Shown here: positions 16,948-25,142 of the stretch, one piece after another
Numbering within the stretch: position 1 is the stretch's first letter
Layout of the letters: each line of letters starts with the position of its first letter
From: a bacterium
GTDB taxonomy: Bacteria; Patescibacteriota; Minisyncoccia; JAUYLV01
Assembly: GCA_030649025.1 (NCBI GenBank)
Contig: JAUSGO010000029.1
Span: 1 to 41,709 of the forward strand
Reading direction: 5' to 3'
DNA: 41,709 bases
Notes under the pieces: generated by a model
The model's input: only the letters and a program-made list of their open reading frames with translations
Database searches by the model: none
Told to the model about the DNA's origin: nothing
Position numbers and translations under genes: made by a program

Positions 16948-18309
16948 ATGCAAAACGAAACACTTCGGAGCGACGATGGAGGGCGGCTGGCCGTCAAATA
17001 CGTGCCAATCGATTCCCTGCGTCCCGCTCCGTATAACCCGCGCAAGTGGGATGAGACGGCAGCCGCACAACTGCGAGAAAGCATTACGCGATTCGGGATG
17101 GTCGACCCACTGATCGTAAATGCCGCACTTGGACGCGAGAATATCATTATCGGCGGACATTTCCGTTGGGAGACGGCAAAGAAGATGGGCATTACCGAGG
17201 TACCCGTCGTCTTCGTGAAAATATCCGACCCGGAAAAAGAAAAGGAGCTCAATCTCCGGCTTAACCGTAACACCGGTGAATTCGACTGGAATTTGCTTGC
17301 GGAGTTTGACGAGTCGTTCCTTGCGGGTATTGGTTTCAGTTCAGAGGAACTTGATGAGGTTTTTGGCATTGATGAGAACCCGGAGGTGTTTGACCTTGAG
17401 AAGGAACTCCGGAAACTCGACATCGCGCAGATCGAAATACGGAAAGGCGCTGTGTGGCAGCTCGGCGATCACCGCCTCATGTGCGGCGACAGCACCATCG
17501 AAGCGGACGTACTTAAGCTTATGAACGGTGAGAAAGCCGATATGTGCTTTACTGACCAGCCATATCTGCTTGATTATCTGCATGGTAAAAAGCGCCACGG
17601 CAAAGCCACGACCGGCTTTGGCCTGAAGCGCGACCGTCGATACCTGGAAACAGAATCCCTGCCGGACAACTTTGTAGAGTTATGGATGACGAACGTCGCA
17701 AAAGTGCAGAAGCCGGACTTTTCCATTATTGCCTACGAGCATCCAAAGAATCTGCGGGCACTGTGGAATGAGTTGGAAAAGCATTGGAAGTATCGGGGCA
17801 CCATATTCTGGCATCTTCCTAATCGAACGCAGGGCTTCGCGGCGAAGTATAAGTTCTTCAATAAGGGCGACATCGCCATTGTAGGTACTGGCGGGAACGT
17901 GGAACTGAATGACGAGCCGGAAGAGGATGAATTGTTGCAGAACGAATACGAGGCGGCTTTATATGCAACCTCGGGGAAACCGCACTGGGAGAGTTATGAA
18001 AAAGGCAAAAAGATATGTCCGACGGATTTCATAGAATTCAAAGCCGCGGACGAGAAAAGTTCAGGCCAAGGAATAATCTTCGGCACGAAGCCCATAGAAA
18101 TTCTCGTTCCGTACATGAAGGTTTTAACCGTGCGCGGAGACATTGTGATCGAACCGTTCGGGGGAAGCGGGTCGACATTGATCGCTGCGGAAAAACTGAA
18201 ACGGCGGTGTTACCTCATGGAAAAGTCGCCCGTCTATGCTGAGGTTATTAGAAAACGCTGGGAAAAATTAACCGGGTTAAAAGCCCACAAGATCCATGGA
18301 AACAAGTGA
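16948..18309 (+). CDS. ParB-like/DNA adenine methyltransferase fusion
   Basis: 453 residues from ATG at 16948. The N-terminal ParB/Srx domain (about 10-110) has PAPYNPRKWD and GGHFRWETAKKMG, the ParB nucleotide-binding type motif. The C-terminal methyltransferase has motif I EPFGGSGSTLIAAE near the end, the order of beta-class enzymes. Motif IV reads TDQPY (codons GAC CAG CCA TAT) where the family has DPPY, so one catalytic-pocket Pro is replaced by Gln and activity is uncertain. Such fusions are typical phage genes placed before terminases, as here. An in-frame extension to 16702 is unlikely to be translated. Its stop overlaps the start of the small terminase gene by 14 bp. Confidence 0.85.
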   Translation: MQNETLRSDDGGRLAVKYVPIDSLRPAPYNPRKWDETAAAQLRESITRFGMVDPLIVNAALGRENIIIGGHFRWETAKKMGITEVPVVFVKISDPEKEKELNLRLNRNTGEFDWNLLAEFDESFLAGIGFSSEELDEVFGIDENPEVFDLEKELRKLDIAQIEIRKGAVWQLGDHRLMCGDSTIEADVLKLMNGEKADMCFTDQPYLLDYLHGKKRHGKATTGFGLKRDRRYLETESLPDNFVELWMTNVAKVQKPDFSIIAYEHPKNLRALWNELEKHWKYRGTIFWHLPNRTQGFAAKYKFFNKGDIAIVGTGGNVELNDEPEEDELLQNEYEAALYATSGKPHWESYEKGKKICPTDFIEFKAADEKSSGQGIIFGTKPIEILVPYMKVLTVRGDIVIEPFGGSGSTLIAAEKLKRRCYLMEKSPVYAEVIRKRWEKLTGLKAHKIHGNK

Positions 18310-18772
18310 CAAGACCGTGCCGGAAGTACGGCAAGATAAAAACAAAGAACACATGCTCGATAAGCTCCGTAAGCTTCCCATTATTGAAGCGGCATGCAGG
18401 GAGGTGGGCATAGGCCGAGCGTCTTACTACCGCTACCGTAAGGATGACCCGGAGTTCGCAAAAGCGGCGGACGATGCCATAGCGCACGGGGAAGATTTCA
18501 TCTCCGATATGTCCGAAACACAGCTCATTGCGCTCATCAAGGACCGCAACATCCCGGCAATTTCCATGTGGTTACGGGCGCATCGGGCAAAATACAGCAC
18601 GAAGGTGGAAATAAGCGGAAGCGTAAAAAGCATTAACGAATCCTTAACCCCGGAACAGGAATCCGCTGTGCAAGCTGCGCTGAAATTGGCGTCGCTTGCG
18701 GGCATGGATCCCGAGCCGGAAAAAAATCATGAAAGCGTTAACCCAAAACCCGAGGGTGATGAATTGGTTTAA
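18296..18772 (+). CDS. terS: Phage terminase small subunit-like protein
   Basis: 158 residues. The N-terminal helix-turn-helix (LRKLPIIEAACREVGIGRAS, then YYRYRKDDPEF) matches the DNA-recognition domain of small terminases of the phBC6A51 type. Residues 65-110 are helical and may oligomerise; the tail is acidic. The small subunit would recognise packaging sites and hand DNA to the large terminase encoded just downstream with a 44-bp overlap. No capsid genes are nearby, so the packaging target is unknown. Confidence 0.75.
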   Translation: METSDKTVPEVRQDKNKEHMLDKLRKLPIIEAACREVGIGRASYYRYRKDDPEFAKAADDAIAHGEDFISDMSETQLIALIKDRNIPAISMWLRAHRAKYSTKVEISGSVKSINESLTPEQESAVQAALKLASLAGMDPEPEKNHESVNPKPEGDELV

Positions 18773-20306
18773 GAAAGACGGCATGGTGCGCCGCGCCATC
18801 GCGCGTATGAGCCATGTCTGGTTCTTCTACACGTATATCGCCATTCCAGAGATGTACGAGATAGCTCCGTTCCAGAAGGAGATGTTCAACCTGACACAGG
18901 ACGATCGCATCAAGAATGCGGCGGTGATCGCCTTCCGCAACTCCGGCAAGAGCACCATCATGACCACATCATTTCCGCTATGGGCGGTCATGGGTCGACC
19001 GCAAAAGAAGTTCGTGGTCATTCTCGCCCAAACCCGCACTCAGGCGCGGCAGCACCTAGCGAACATTCGCCAGCAACTGGAAGGTAATGAACTCTTGAAA
19101 AAGGACCTGGGACCTTTTCAGGAAGAAAAGGATGAATGGGGTGCATTCGCGCTCAACCTTACCCGTTATGGCGCACGTATCATGGCGGCTTCGAGCGAGC
19201 AATCCATACGCGGACTCCGGCACGGCCATTACCGGCCGGATCTTGTCGTTATAGACGATTGCGAAGATCTTGCCTCGGTGAAAACCCGCGAAGGACGGGA
19301 CAAGATACACCAGTGGATTATTGGCGACATCTTACCCGTCGGAGATCGAAATACCAAGTTCATTTTCGTCGGGAACTTGTTACATGAAGATTCCGCTCTC
19401 ATGCGCATCAAAAACGCCATTGTGAACGGTTCCATGAACGGCATTTGCAAGATGTATCCGTTGGTGGATGACGACGAGCATATTGCCTGGCCGGGCAAAT
19501 TCCCGTCGGAGAAAGAAATAGACGAATTGCGGCGGACCGTTGGCGACCAGAACGCCTGGCTGCGCGAATTCATGTTGAAGATCATTCCGGACCAAGGCCG
19601 CGTGGTGTATCAGGAATGGATACACTATTACGACAACTTGCCGCCTCTTATTGGCACGAACTTTCGGGAAACCGTGATCGGGGTTGATCTGGCTGTCACC
19701 GAAAAAGAGTCCGCTGATTATACGGCTCTCGTTACAGCAAGGGTACATGGTTACGGCGCGGACATGCGTCTTTACTTGGAGCCGTTCCCGGTAAACGAAC
19801 GCATGGAGTTCCCCGATGTGGTGGACAGGATTATACAACTCTATAACGAAGCGCCTAAGCCCTGTCGGGTTCTCGTCGAACAGGCCGGCACTCAGCGGTC
19901 GCTTCCTCAGATGCTGGCGCGTCTTGGGGTTCAAGCCGAGGAAGTTTCAATCGCTGGCAAAGACAAGCGTGCGCGGCTGGCAGGCATCACGAGCCTCATT
20001 AAGACAGCCAAGATCCTATTCGCCAGAAAGGGCCATGAGAGGCTTATCGAAGAGATGACTGGCTTCGGCGTGGAGAAACACGACGATCTGGCGGATGCGT
20101 TGGTGGTAAACGCGCTGAACCTATGGGGACGGATCGAAGCACAACCGGCATTTGCGGTTCTAAGCGGCGTGGCTTCGATGTTTGATCCGAAAAAGAACTA
20201 TGCCGCAAAGAAAGAAACTGCAGACGAGGAGAATGAGCGCGCGCATCACGAGCATGAACTACGGCTGTATCGAGAAGCAAATGAACAACGCATGAACAGT
20301 TATTGA
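18729..20306 (+). CDS. terL: Phage terminase large subunit
   Basis: 525 residues from ATG at 18729; the frame is open to 18696. The packaging ATPase shows Walker A FRNSGKST (69-76) and Walker B LVVIDDCEDL (about 172-181). The RNase H-like nuclease domain follows with VIGVDLAVTEKESADYTALV (first Asp), VLVEQAGTQRS and the closing KHDDLADALVVNAL (last Asp pair). All main catalytic residues are present and length is normal, so the gene looks intact. Together with TerS it would translocate and cut DNA into a procapsid supplied from elsewhere, if the element moves as a particle at all. Confidence 0.9.
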   Translation: MKALTQNPRVMNWFKKDGMVRRAIARMSHVWFFYTYIAIPEMYEIAPFQKEMFNLTQDDRIKNAAVIAFRNSGKSTIMTTSFPLWAVMGRPQKKFVVILAQTRTQARQHLANIRQQLEGNELLKKDLGPFQEEKDEWGAFALNLTRYGARIMAASSEQSIRGLRHGHYRPDLVVIDDCEDLASVKTREGRDKIHQWIIGDILPVGDRNTKFIFVGNLLHEDSALMRIKNAIVNGSMNGICKMYPLVDDDEHIAWPGKFPSEKEIDELRRTVGDQNAWLREFMLKIIPDQGRVVYQEWIHYYDNLPPLIGTNFRETVIGVDLAVTEKESADYTALVTARVHGYGADMRLYLEPFPVNERMEFPDVVDRIIQLYNEAPKPCRVLVEQAGTQRSLPQMLARLGVQAEEVSIAGKDKRARLAGITSLIKTAKILFARKGHERLIEEMTGFGVEKHDDLADALVVNALNLWGRIEAQPAFAVLSGVASMFDPKKNYAAKKETADEENERAHHEHELRLYREANEQRMNSY

Positions 20307-20394
20307 GGCATTTTGGGGGTCTTTTGGGGTCTGGACTTCCTTGGGGCTTTGCGTCATTCCTTGTCCTTGGAGAATAACCATTAACTTCAAGGCT

Positions 20395-21738
20395 ATGGAC
20401 AAAGCACAACCCATGACGCGTAGTATTGCTGGTGTTCTAGAGGGGTCTCGCGGGTCGAACGAGGCCCCTCCGCCGCTCATCCGTTACTGCCTCTATGCGC
20501 GGAAGAGCTCCGACGAGAGCAGCGAGAGGCAGGTTATGAGCATCGACAGTCAGGTAAAGGAAATGTTGGAACTCGCGCAACGAGACGGCCTTTCTATCGT
20601 TGAAATAAAACGGGAGGCGCATTCGGCCAAGAACGCCGGAGAGCGCTCCGTGTTCAACGAGATGATAAGAGAGATACGCGCAGGGAAATTTAATGGGGTG
20701 GTAACGTGGGCCCCGGATCGCCTCGCTAGGAACTCTTTAGATTTTTCGCAGATCATCGATCTTCTCGACAATAAACTCTTGATTGAGGTGCGCACGCACA
20801 CGCAGCGGTTCACGAACAATCCAAACGAGAAATTCATGCTGATGATCGTGGGGGCGCAGGGTAAGCTGGAGAACGACCAAAAGGGCCTGAATGTAAAACG
20901 GGGCCTTCGCGCCAAGTGCGAGATGGGACTATGGCCAGCTCCTGCGATGACCGGCTACCTCAATGAGATGCGAACCGACCGAAAAGGCTATGTAATTATA
21001 GACCCCGTGCGCGGGCCTATCGTGACGCAAATGTTTGAGAAGGTTGGTAACGATGGCTGGAGCGGTAGAAAGGTGTACCGCTGGCTGCATGAAATCGGAT
21101 TCAAAACGGTAAACAATGGGACGATCTGGCTAAGTTCGGTACAGAAGATACTCCGGACCAGTTTCTACATGGGCGAATTCCAATACCCTGCTGGTACGGG
21201 CAAATGGTATGTGGGCAAGCATGAACCGCTGACATCCAAAGAGATATTCCAGCGGGCACAGGAGGTTATGAAGCGCGAGAGCGAGTTCCGATACATGTCT
21301 AAGGACTTTGCCTTCACGCGGCTCATGAAATGCGGGCTTTGCGGAGCGGGCATAACCGCCCAAGAAAAACACAAGCAACTCAAAAACGGCGGTACGGCAA
21401 CCTACATCTACTACGGCTGCACGAGAACCAAGAACCTGGACTGCCCAATCGCCTACCTGAGAGAAGAAGATCTGATCGTGCAGCTTATGGCGCTTATAGA
21501 CAACATGAGCATGGATGCGCTAGGCCTTCGCAAGAATCTGCGGGAAGATATCGAACGGCATAACAAATTCCAAGCGATGCTTGGTGCGGAGGCGCAAAAA
21601 ATCCACCTTCGGGATGTGGATCTAAAAAACTACGCAAAGCACGTATTGAACACCGGCACCACACAAGAAAAACGAGATGTCCTCGCACACCTCAAAGATC
21701 GACTAATCCTGAAGGATCGAAGGATTGCGCTGGAATAA
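20395..21738 (+). CDS. Large serine recombinase
   Basis: 447 residues from ATG at 20395. The resolvase domain begins CLYARKSSDESSERQ; the nucleophile is one of the two Ser at about 38-39. WAPDRLARNS is the second catalytic segment. The recombinase domain follows (about 155-265), then a zinc ribbon with CGLCG and CTRTKNLDC. Such enzymes integrate and excise phages and transposons by a two-base-crossover mechanism. It is the last gene of the phage-type module, the usual position next to an attachment site. It is short for a large serine integrase but has all parts. A bidirectional terminator follows. Confidence 0.9.
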   Translation: MDKAQPMTRSIAGVLEGSRGSNEAPPPLIRYCLYARKSSDESSERQVMSIDSQVKEMLELAQRDGLSIVEIKREAHSAKNAGERSVFNEMIREIRAGKFNGVVTWAPDRLARNSLDFSQIIDLLDNKLLIEVRTHTQRFTNNPNEKFMLMIVGAQGKLENDQKGLNVKRGLRAKCEMGLWPAPAMTGYLNEMRTDRKGYVIIDPVRGPIVTQMFEKVGNDGWSGRKVYRWLHEIGFKTVNNGTIWLSSVQKILRTSFYMGEFQYPAGTGKWYVGKHEPLTSKEIFQRAQEVMKRESEFRYMSKDFAFTRLMKCGLCGAGITAQEKHKQLKNGGTATYIYYGCTRTKNLDCPIAYLREEDLIVQLMALIDNMSMDALGLRKNLREDIERHNKFQAMLGAEAQKIHLRDVDLKNYAKHVLNTGTTQEKRDVLAHLKDRLILKDRRIALE

Positions 21739-21756
21739 ACAATCGTTGCGTTGCGT

Positions 21757-21786
21757 CTCGGGAACTCAAAGTTCTCGAGGTTTTAT
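21757..21786. terminator. Bidirectional terminator between recombinase and wHTH-TM gene
   Basis: CTCG-GAAC and GTTC-CGAG arms around CAAA-type loop form a hairpin just after the recombinase stop, followed by TTTTATTT. The stop codon of the convergent minus-strand gene (21766-21768) lies inside it. Confidence 0.6.
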
Positions 21787-22632
21787 TTGGCACGAAGATA
21801 GCTTCAAAAAATCAACAGCCTCGGTATATAAACCGCCTAACCCGCTAAATTTACTTGCCAGCTTTTCGCCTCTAATATTTTCGTAAAAAGCAATCATCCA
21901 ATTCTTTGGCTCGTTCCGTAGTAGACTCTGCGGGATACACGCAACCCTCCGAAGCACATCTTCTTTAGAGTCGAAGCGGTCCATAAAGCGTTCGTTCAAA
22001 TTAATGTTTCCTTCTTGCCCAGAAGCTAGTCCAAGTTTAATATCAGAATTCTTCGTTAACACAAAAATGCTTGTCCCGCTCGCATTCATGTAGTGTTTGA
22101 GAAAAAATATGTTCTTGGCCGGCCCGCCACCAGCGTTCCGGATTTTAACCTCGGTGGCATCTTCGTTGCCGCCGGTTATTATCAGGAATGGCTGGGCGTT
22201 TTCATATTCAAAATCTGCCGTCTGCTTATTAATTTTATTTGCTTCGAGGGCATTTTGGATTGTCTGTCGAGAAACAAAGGTGGATATGCTGATCGTCAGA
22301 ATGCCAAAAACAATGGAACTGATCCCAACGTAAAGCGAAGTATTGTTCTTGAGACCAAACCAGGCTCTCTGATAGAAGGGAGCGAAGACCGTCAATCCTT
22401 TTTCTGTCGCTCTGTAGAAATTAATCGAATAGGAGTGGTCATGACCTAGTTGATCCTGGGGCACCTCTTCCAGATAACCTCTAGCAACCAAATTCTCAAC
22501 CGCACGTCTGTCGTGCTGAGCGATTCCATTGATCAAGTCTGCTGGAGAAAATAGTCCTTGAGGACGATCAACCACAACAGCTTTCAAGATATCTCTTTCC
22601 TTTTTGGTCATAGACATTCTATCATCTTTCAT
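21766..22632 (-). CDS. Winged-helix-like, single-TM membrane protein paired with RelA/SpoT gene
   Basis: 288 residues. Residues 8-85 look like a winged helix (TKKERDILKAV, ENLVARGYLEEV, YRATEKGLTVFAPF). One TM helix lies at about 99-119 (LYVGISSIVFGILTISISTF). The C-terminal half (ENAQPFLIITGG, IRNAGGGPAKNIFFLKHY, WMIAFYENIRGEK) is a beta-rich domain seen C-terminal to TM helices in many bacterial proteins of unknown function. The start overlaps the end of the RelA/SpoT-type gene by 11 bp, so they are translationally coupled. A sensor or effector of the nucleotide made by its partner is inferred. Confidence 0.55.
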   Translation of the reverse strand: MKDDRMSMTKKERDILKAVVVDRPQGLFSPADLINGIAQHDRRAVENLVARGYLEEVPQDQLGHDHSYSINFYRATEKGLTVFAPFYQRAWFGLKNNTSLYVGISSIVFGILTISISTFVSRQTIQNALEANKINKQTADFEYENAQPFLIITGGNEDATEVKIRNAGGGPAKNIFFLKHYMNASGTSIFVLTKNSDIKLGLASGQEGNINLNERFMDRFDSKEDVLRRVACIPQSLLRNEPKNWMIAFYENIRGEKLASKFSGLGGLYTEAVDFLKLSSCQIKPREL

Positions 22633-24148
22633 TTTCCCACTTTTTTATTGATTCCCAAAAATACCCGGATCCCAAACCGCGTTCTGCTAGTGTACCAATT
22701 CTACCATTGAATTTGTCTGCAAAAACCTCGAGCTTTTCATCCATCGCCTCTTCGATAAACTTTTTGAAGTCTTCCCTGTTTTTTATCCTCTCGATAAACT
22801 TTGAAATACGATTTGCATAAAATCTGCCAAAGTTTGGATATGCCCATGGTTTTTTCCCTTCGGCCTCCTCCTCAGCAACCGCCTTAAGACAAAACAGCAT
22901 GTTAAACTGACAAGCCAGACTAAGAAATTCATCTGTATCCACAGCAATGAACTTCTTAATAAGGTCATTCTTCGCGAAGTCTTCCTTCAATCGATTAAAC
23001 ATTTTTTCCGCACCATGGACAACTTCGGGCGCAAAAATAGCCCCGCTTTCCCAAACTCTAAAATAATAAAGACGCCCATTATGGTCGCGCTCAACTTTAT
23101 AATTTAGTAGCAAGTGTATAGCCGCGCCACTTAATTTGAGTAGCGCATGAATTGCTAAATAATAATATGCGTTATGAACTGAAGCCGATGGGACAGAGAG
23201 AATAACGGTGTATCCGTCTTTTCTATCGGCGAATGAAATTATGGGCCCAAACTTGTCTAATACCCTGCGCAGGATGTTTATTTTCTCATGTTTAATAGCA
23301 AGTAAGCCGACGGAAATAATCGGATTCATCGCCAACTCCATTTCCTCCAATATTCCCACTGCCTGTTCTGGGGAGGCTGCCTTGGCATGGGCTTCATCCC
23401 ATACTTTTTTAATGTGTTGAGTTTCAGCGTCTAGGAAATCGTCAACTTCAACTGACTTATTGGAGGAAATCAACTTTTCAATACCTTCGACGGCGGAAAC
23501 TCTACCGACAGAGATGACTTTATCTGATATGTCCTCATAAATCATACTTACTTCATTGCTTCCGACATCTTCCTTTCCTTTTGTGCTTTTCTTAACTAAT
23601 TCCCATAGGTTTTCGCAGTTGTTTAAAATTCCGGAAACAACTTGCGAAAGAATATCAGCATCTCCCTCAGCTTTTCTTTTATAGTTATACAGGTGCGACT
23701 GAATGGCCCACGCATCCTGTAAAACAGTTCGTAGTTGAATTTCGCAAAAAAGAATTTCTTTCCGGCCATTGATTACAAAGTCTTTTTTGATAATATAATG
23801 TATGCCTCTGTAGCCGCTCTTGCCAGAACGCGGTTGTCTATCAATATCCGAATACTTTTTTGCCAATTCTTCATTTAGTATGGCATCAAATCGATCGGTA
23901 TCGCTGATACAATGGCAAATAACCCGAGCACCAACAATGTCCTGTAAATCGGTAAGTCTTGCAAACTTTCCATTAGAGCTTGTGATTTTATGTTCTATCG
24001 AGGGAGCGCTTTTTACTCGCCAGTCAATATCATAAATATCGACAGTTGTTTTGTGTTGTTCGCGAAGCTCCAATAACAACGCAAGTACCTCGTCTTTAAA
24101 GGAGTTATAATACGGTTCATAAACTTGTAGTTCGTCTTCTGCGCTCAT
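22622..24148 (-). CDS. RelA/SpoT-type nucleotide synthetase with unknown C-terminal domain
   Basis: 508 residues from ATG at 24148 (a GTG at 24166 is possible). The RelA_SpoT synthetase domain covers about 15-165: WRVKSAPSIEHKI, DLQDIVGARVICH, SGYRGIHYIIKK and CEIQLRTVLQDAWA followed by HLYNYK. The Asp of DIVGAR and the Glu of EIQLRT match residues needed for pyrophosphate transfer in Rel enzymes, and the Tyr of GYRG is kept, so activity is plausible. There is no HD hydrolase, TGS or ACT domain. The C-terminal 340 residues are helical and unrecognised. It heads a two-gene operon with a membrane protein. Alarmone, toxSAS-like or defence signalling are all possible. Confidence 0.8.
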   Translation of the reverse strand: MSAEDELQVYEPYYNSFKDEVLALLLELREQHKTTVDIYDIDWRVKSAPSIEHKITSSNGKFARLTDLQDIVGARVICHCISDTDRFDAILNEELAKKYSDIDRQPRSGKSGYRGIHYIIKKDFVINGRKEILFCEIQLRTVLQDAWAIQSHLYNYKRKAEGDADILSQVVSGILNNCENLWELVKKSTKGKEDVGSNEVSMIYEDISDKVISVGRVSAVEGIEKLISSNKSVEVDDFLDAETQHIKKVWDEAHAKAASPEQAVGILEEMELAMNPIISVGLLAIKHEKINILRRVLDKFGPIISFADRKDGYTVILSVPSASVHNAYYYLAIHALLKLSGAAIHLLLNYKVERDHNGRLYYFRVWESGAIFAPEVVHGAEKMFNRLKEDFAKNDLIKKFIAVDTDEFLSLACQFNMLFCLKAVAEEEAEGKKPWAYPNFGRFYANRISKFIERIKNREDFKKFIEEAMDEKLEVFADKFNGRIGTLAERGLGSGYFWESIKKWENER

Positions 24149-24189
24149 AATATTTGACACTACCACTACATAAAAAATCGCGCAATCAC

Positions 24190-24215
24190 AAAACCGCCGA
24201 AGAATCGGCGGTTTT
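24190..24215. terminator. Hairpin terminator
   Basis: AAAACCGCCGA (24190-24200) and TCGGCGGTTTT (24205-24215) pair perfectly over 11 bp with loop AGAA. It lies upstream of the RelA/SpoT gene and downstream of tRNA-Gln as read on the minus strand, so it most likely ends the tRNA transcript. Confidence 0.65.
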
Positions 24216-24306
24216 GCGGTTCCTCTCCGAAGCTGCGGGCACGAAGCGCGTCCTTGACGGATCGCGCCTCATGACGCAACCACCCACTACGGTCGGGTGA
24301 ACTGAG

Positions 24307-24380
24307 TGGCTGCGGGGGAAGGATTCGAACCTTCGTTCACGGCTTCAAAGGCCGCTGTCCTACCATTAGACGACCCCGCA
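24307..24380 (-). tRNA. tRNA-Gln (anticodon TTG)
   Basis: Minus-strand cloverleaf: acceptor TGCGGGG/CCCCGCA, D-arm GTCT-GGAC, anticodon arm GCGGC-CTTTGAA-GCCGT giving TTG, T-arm GAAGG-TTCGAAT-CCTTC, discriminator G and encoded CCA. The U1-A72 pair is usual for tRNA-Gln. Confidence 0.95.
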
Positions 24381-24383
24381 ATA

Positions 24384-24636
24384 TTAATTTTCAAAACTCT
24401 CGAAAATCTTTTTTAAGAATCTTCTGCCACCTGCTGATTTCAGATACTTTTCTCTTTTGTGCGCATCAGCAAAATTATCAAATACTTCTTCGTGAATTAT
24501 CTGCCAGGGTGTGTACCGTTTCGTATAGAAATGTCTGCCCCTTGTTATGCTCTCCGATCCTCCTTGATAGATCGTTTGTGACACCAACATAGCTCTTCTT
24601 GGCAACCATGCTTTTTAAAACATATACCGTAAACAT
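24384..24636 (-). pseudogene. GIY-YIG endonuclease-like gene with a +1 frameshift
   Basis: From ATG at 24636 the frame reads MFTVYVLKS, then KSYVGVTNDLSRRIGEHNKG, which is the GIY-YIG half of a UPF0213/YhbQ-like protein. After that it leaves the frame; removing one base in the run at about 24537-24541 continues into RHFYTKRYTPW and HKREKYLKSAGGRRFLKK, the normal family ending. Total about 83 residues, the usual size. Either the gene is broken or the base is a sequencing error in a C-run. It starts 3 bp before the tRNA-Gln gene as read on the plus strand. Confidence 0.75.
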
Positions 24637-24702
24637 AATCTGATTTGAGACGACCCGCCTAGACGAGCTAGGCGAGGCTGGCCCCGCATTTCAATAAAAC
24701 TT

Positions 24703-25131
24703 CTACATGCCTTCTGGCGAAATGTTCGGGGACACATCTGACGACTTGCGCCTCCCATATTCTTTTAGAAGTTCCTCAATTCGCATGGTGGAAAACTGGA
24801 GAAATTCTTCTCTGGGCATGCCAAAACCCGCTTCACTGTCCGAAGACTCTAGTGCGGCACGCATCCGGTAGAGCTGTTGGTATTCTTTTTTCAGATCTTC
24901 CGGAGCCAACTCTGAAACGGGTTTTACTTTCTTGCCGGATGAGGTTTCTGCCAAGAGCGTCTCCATTCTCTTGAGCTTGCCCGCAACACCGCCCGGCTCG
25001 GCTTCCGCATCTTCAACTTGGGCAAGTAAATCTTTGCGAGGTTCCGTGTTTTCCAGAAGCTCACTCCAGATATGTTTTGCCTCCTCCATTTCTTCCGGAG
25101 AAGGTAATTCCCGATGATGTTCTGATGACAT
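24703..25131 (-). CDS. Hypothetical charged protein downstream of dnaX
   Basis: 142 residues, rich in Glu, Lys and Ser, predicted helical with disordered ends (MSSEHHRELPSPEEMEEAKH, EDLKKEYQQLYRMRAAL, MRIEELLKEYGRRKSS). No family recognised. It starts 11 bp after the dnaX stop on the same strand and is probably co-transcribed, the place where many bacteria have a nucleoid protein gene such as ybaB; I see no YbaB motif. Function unknown. Confidence 0.6.
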   Translation of the reverse strand: MSSEHHRELPSPEEMEEAKHIWSELLENTEPRKDLLAQVEDAEAEPGGVAGKLKRMETLLAETSSGKKVKPVSELAPEDLKKEYQQLYRMRAALESSDSEAGFGMPREEFLQFSTMRIEELLKEYGRRKSSDVSPNISPEGM

Positions 25132-25142
25132 AGAGATATGAA

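Larger units (their letters stand above)
16600..21790 (+). mobile_element. Phage-derived integrative module (ParB-MTase, TerS, TerL, serine recombinase)
   Basis: Four same-strand genes with overlapping or close ends form one unit: ParB-like methyltransferase, small terminase, large terminase and large serine recombinase. Promoter at 16642-16669, terminator at 21757-21786. No portal, capsid, tail or lysis genes are present. Boundaries are approximate; I did not find att repeats by eye. The sequence block ATTAACTT occurs a few bases before the starts of both the methyltransferase (16948) and the recombinase (20395). Confidence 0.6.
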
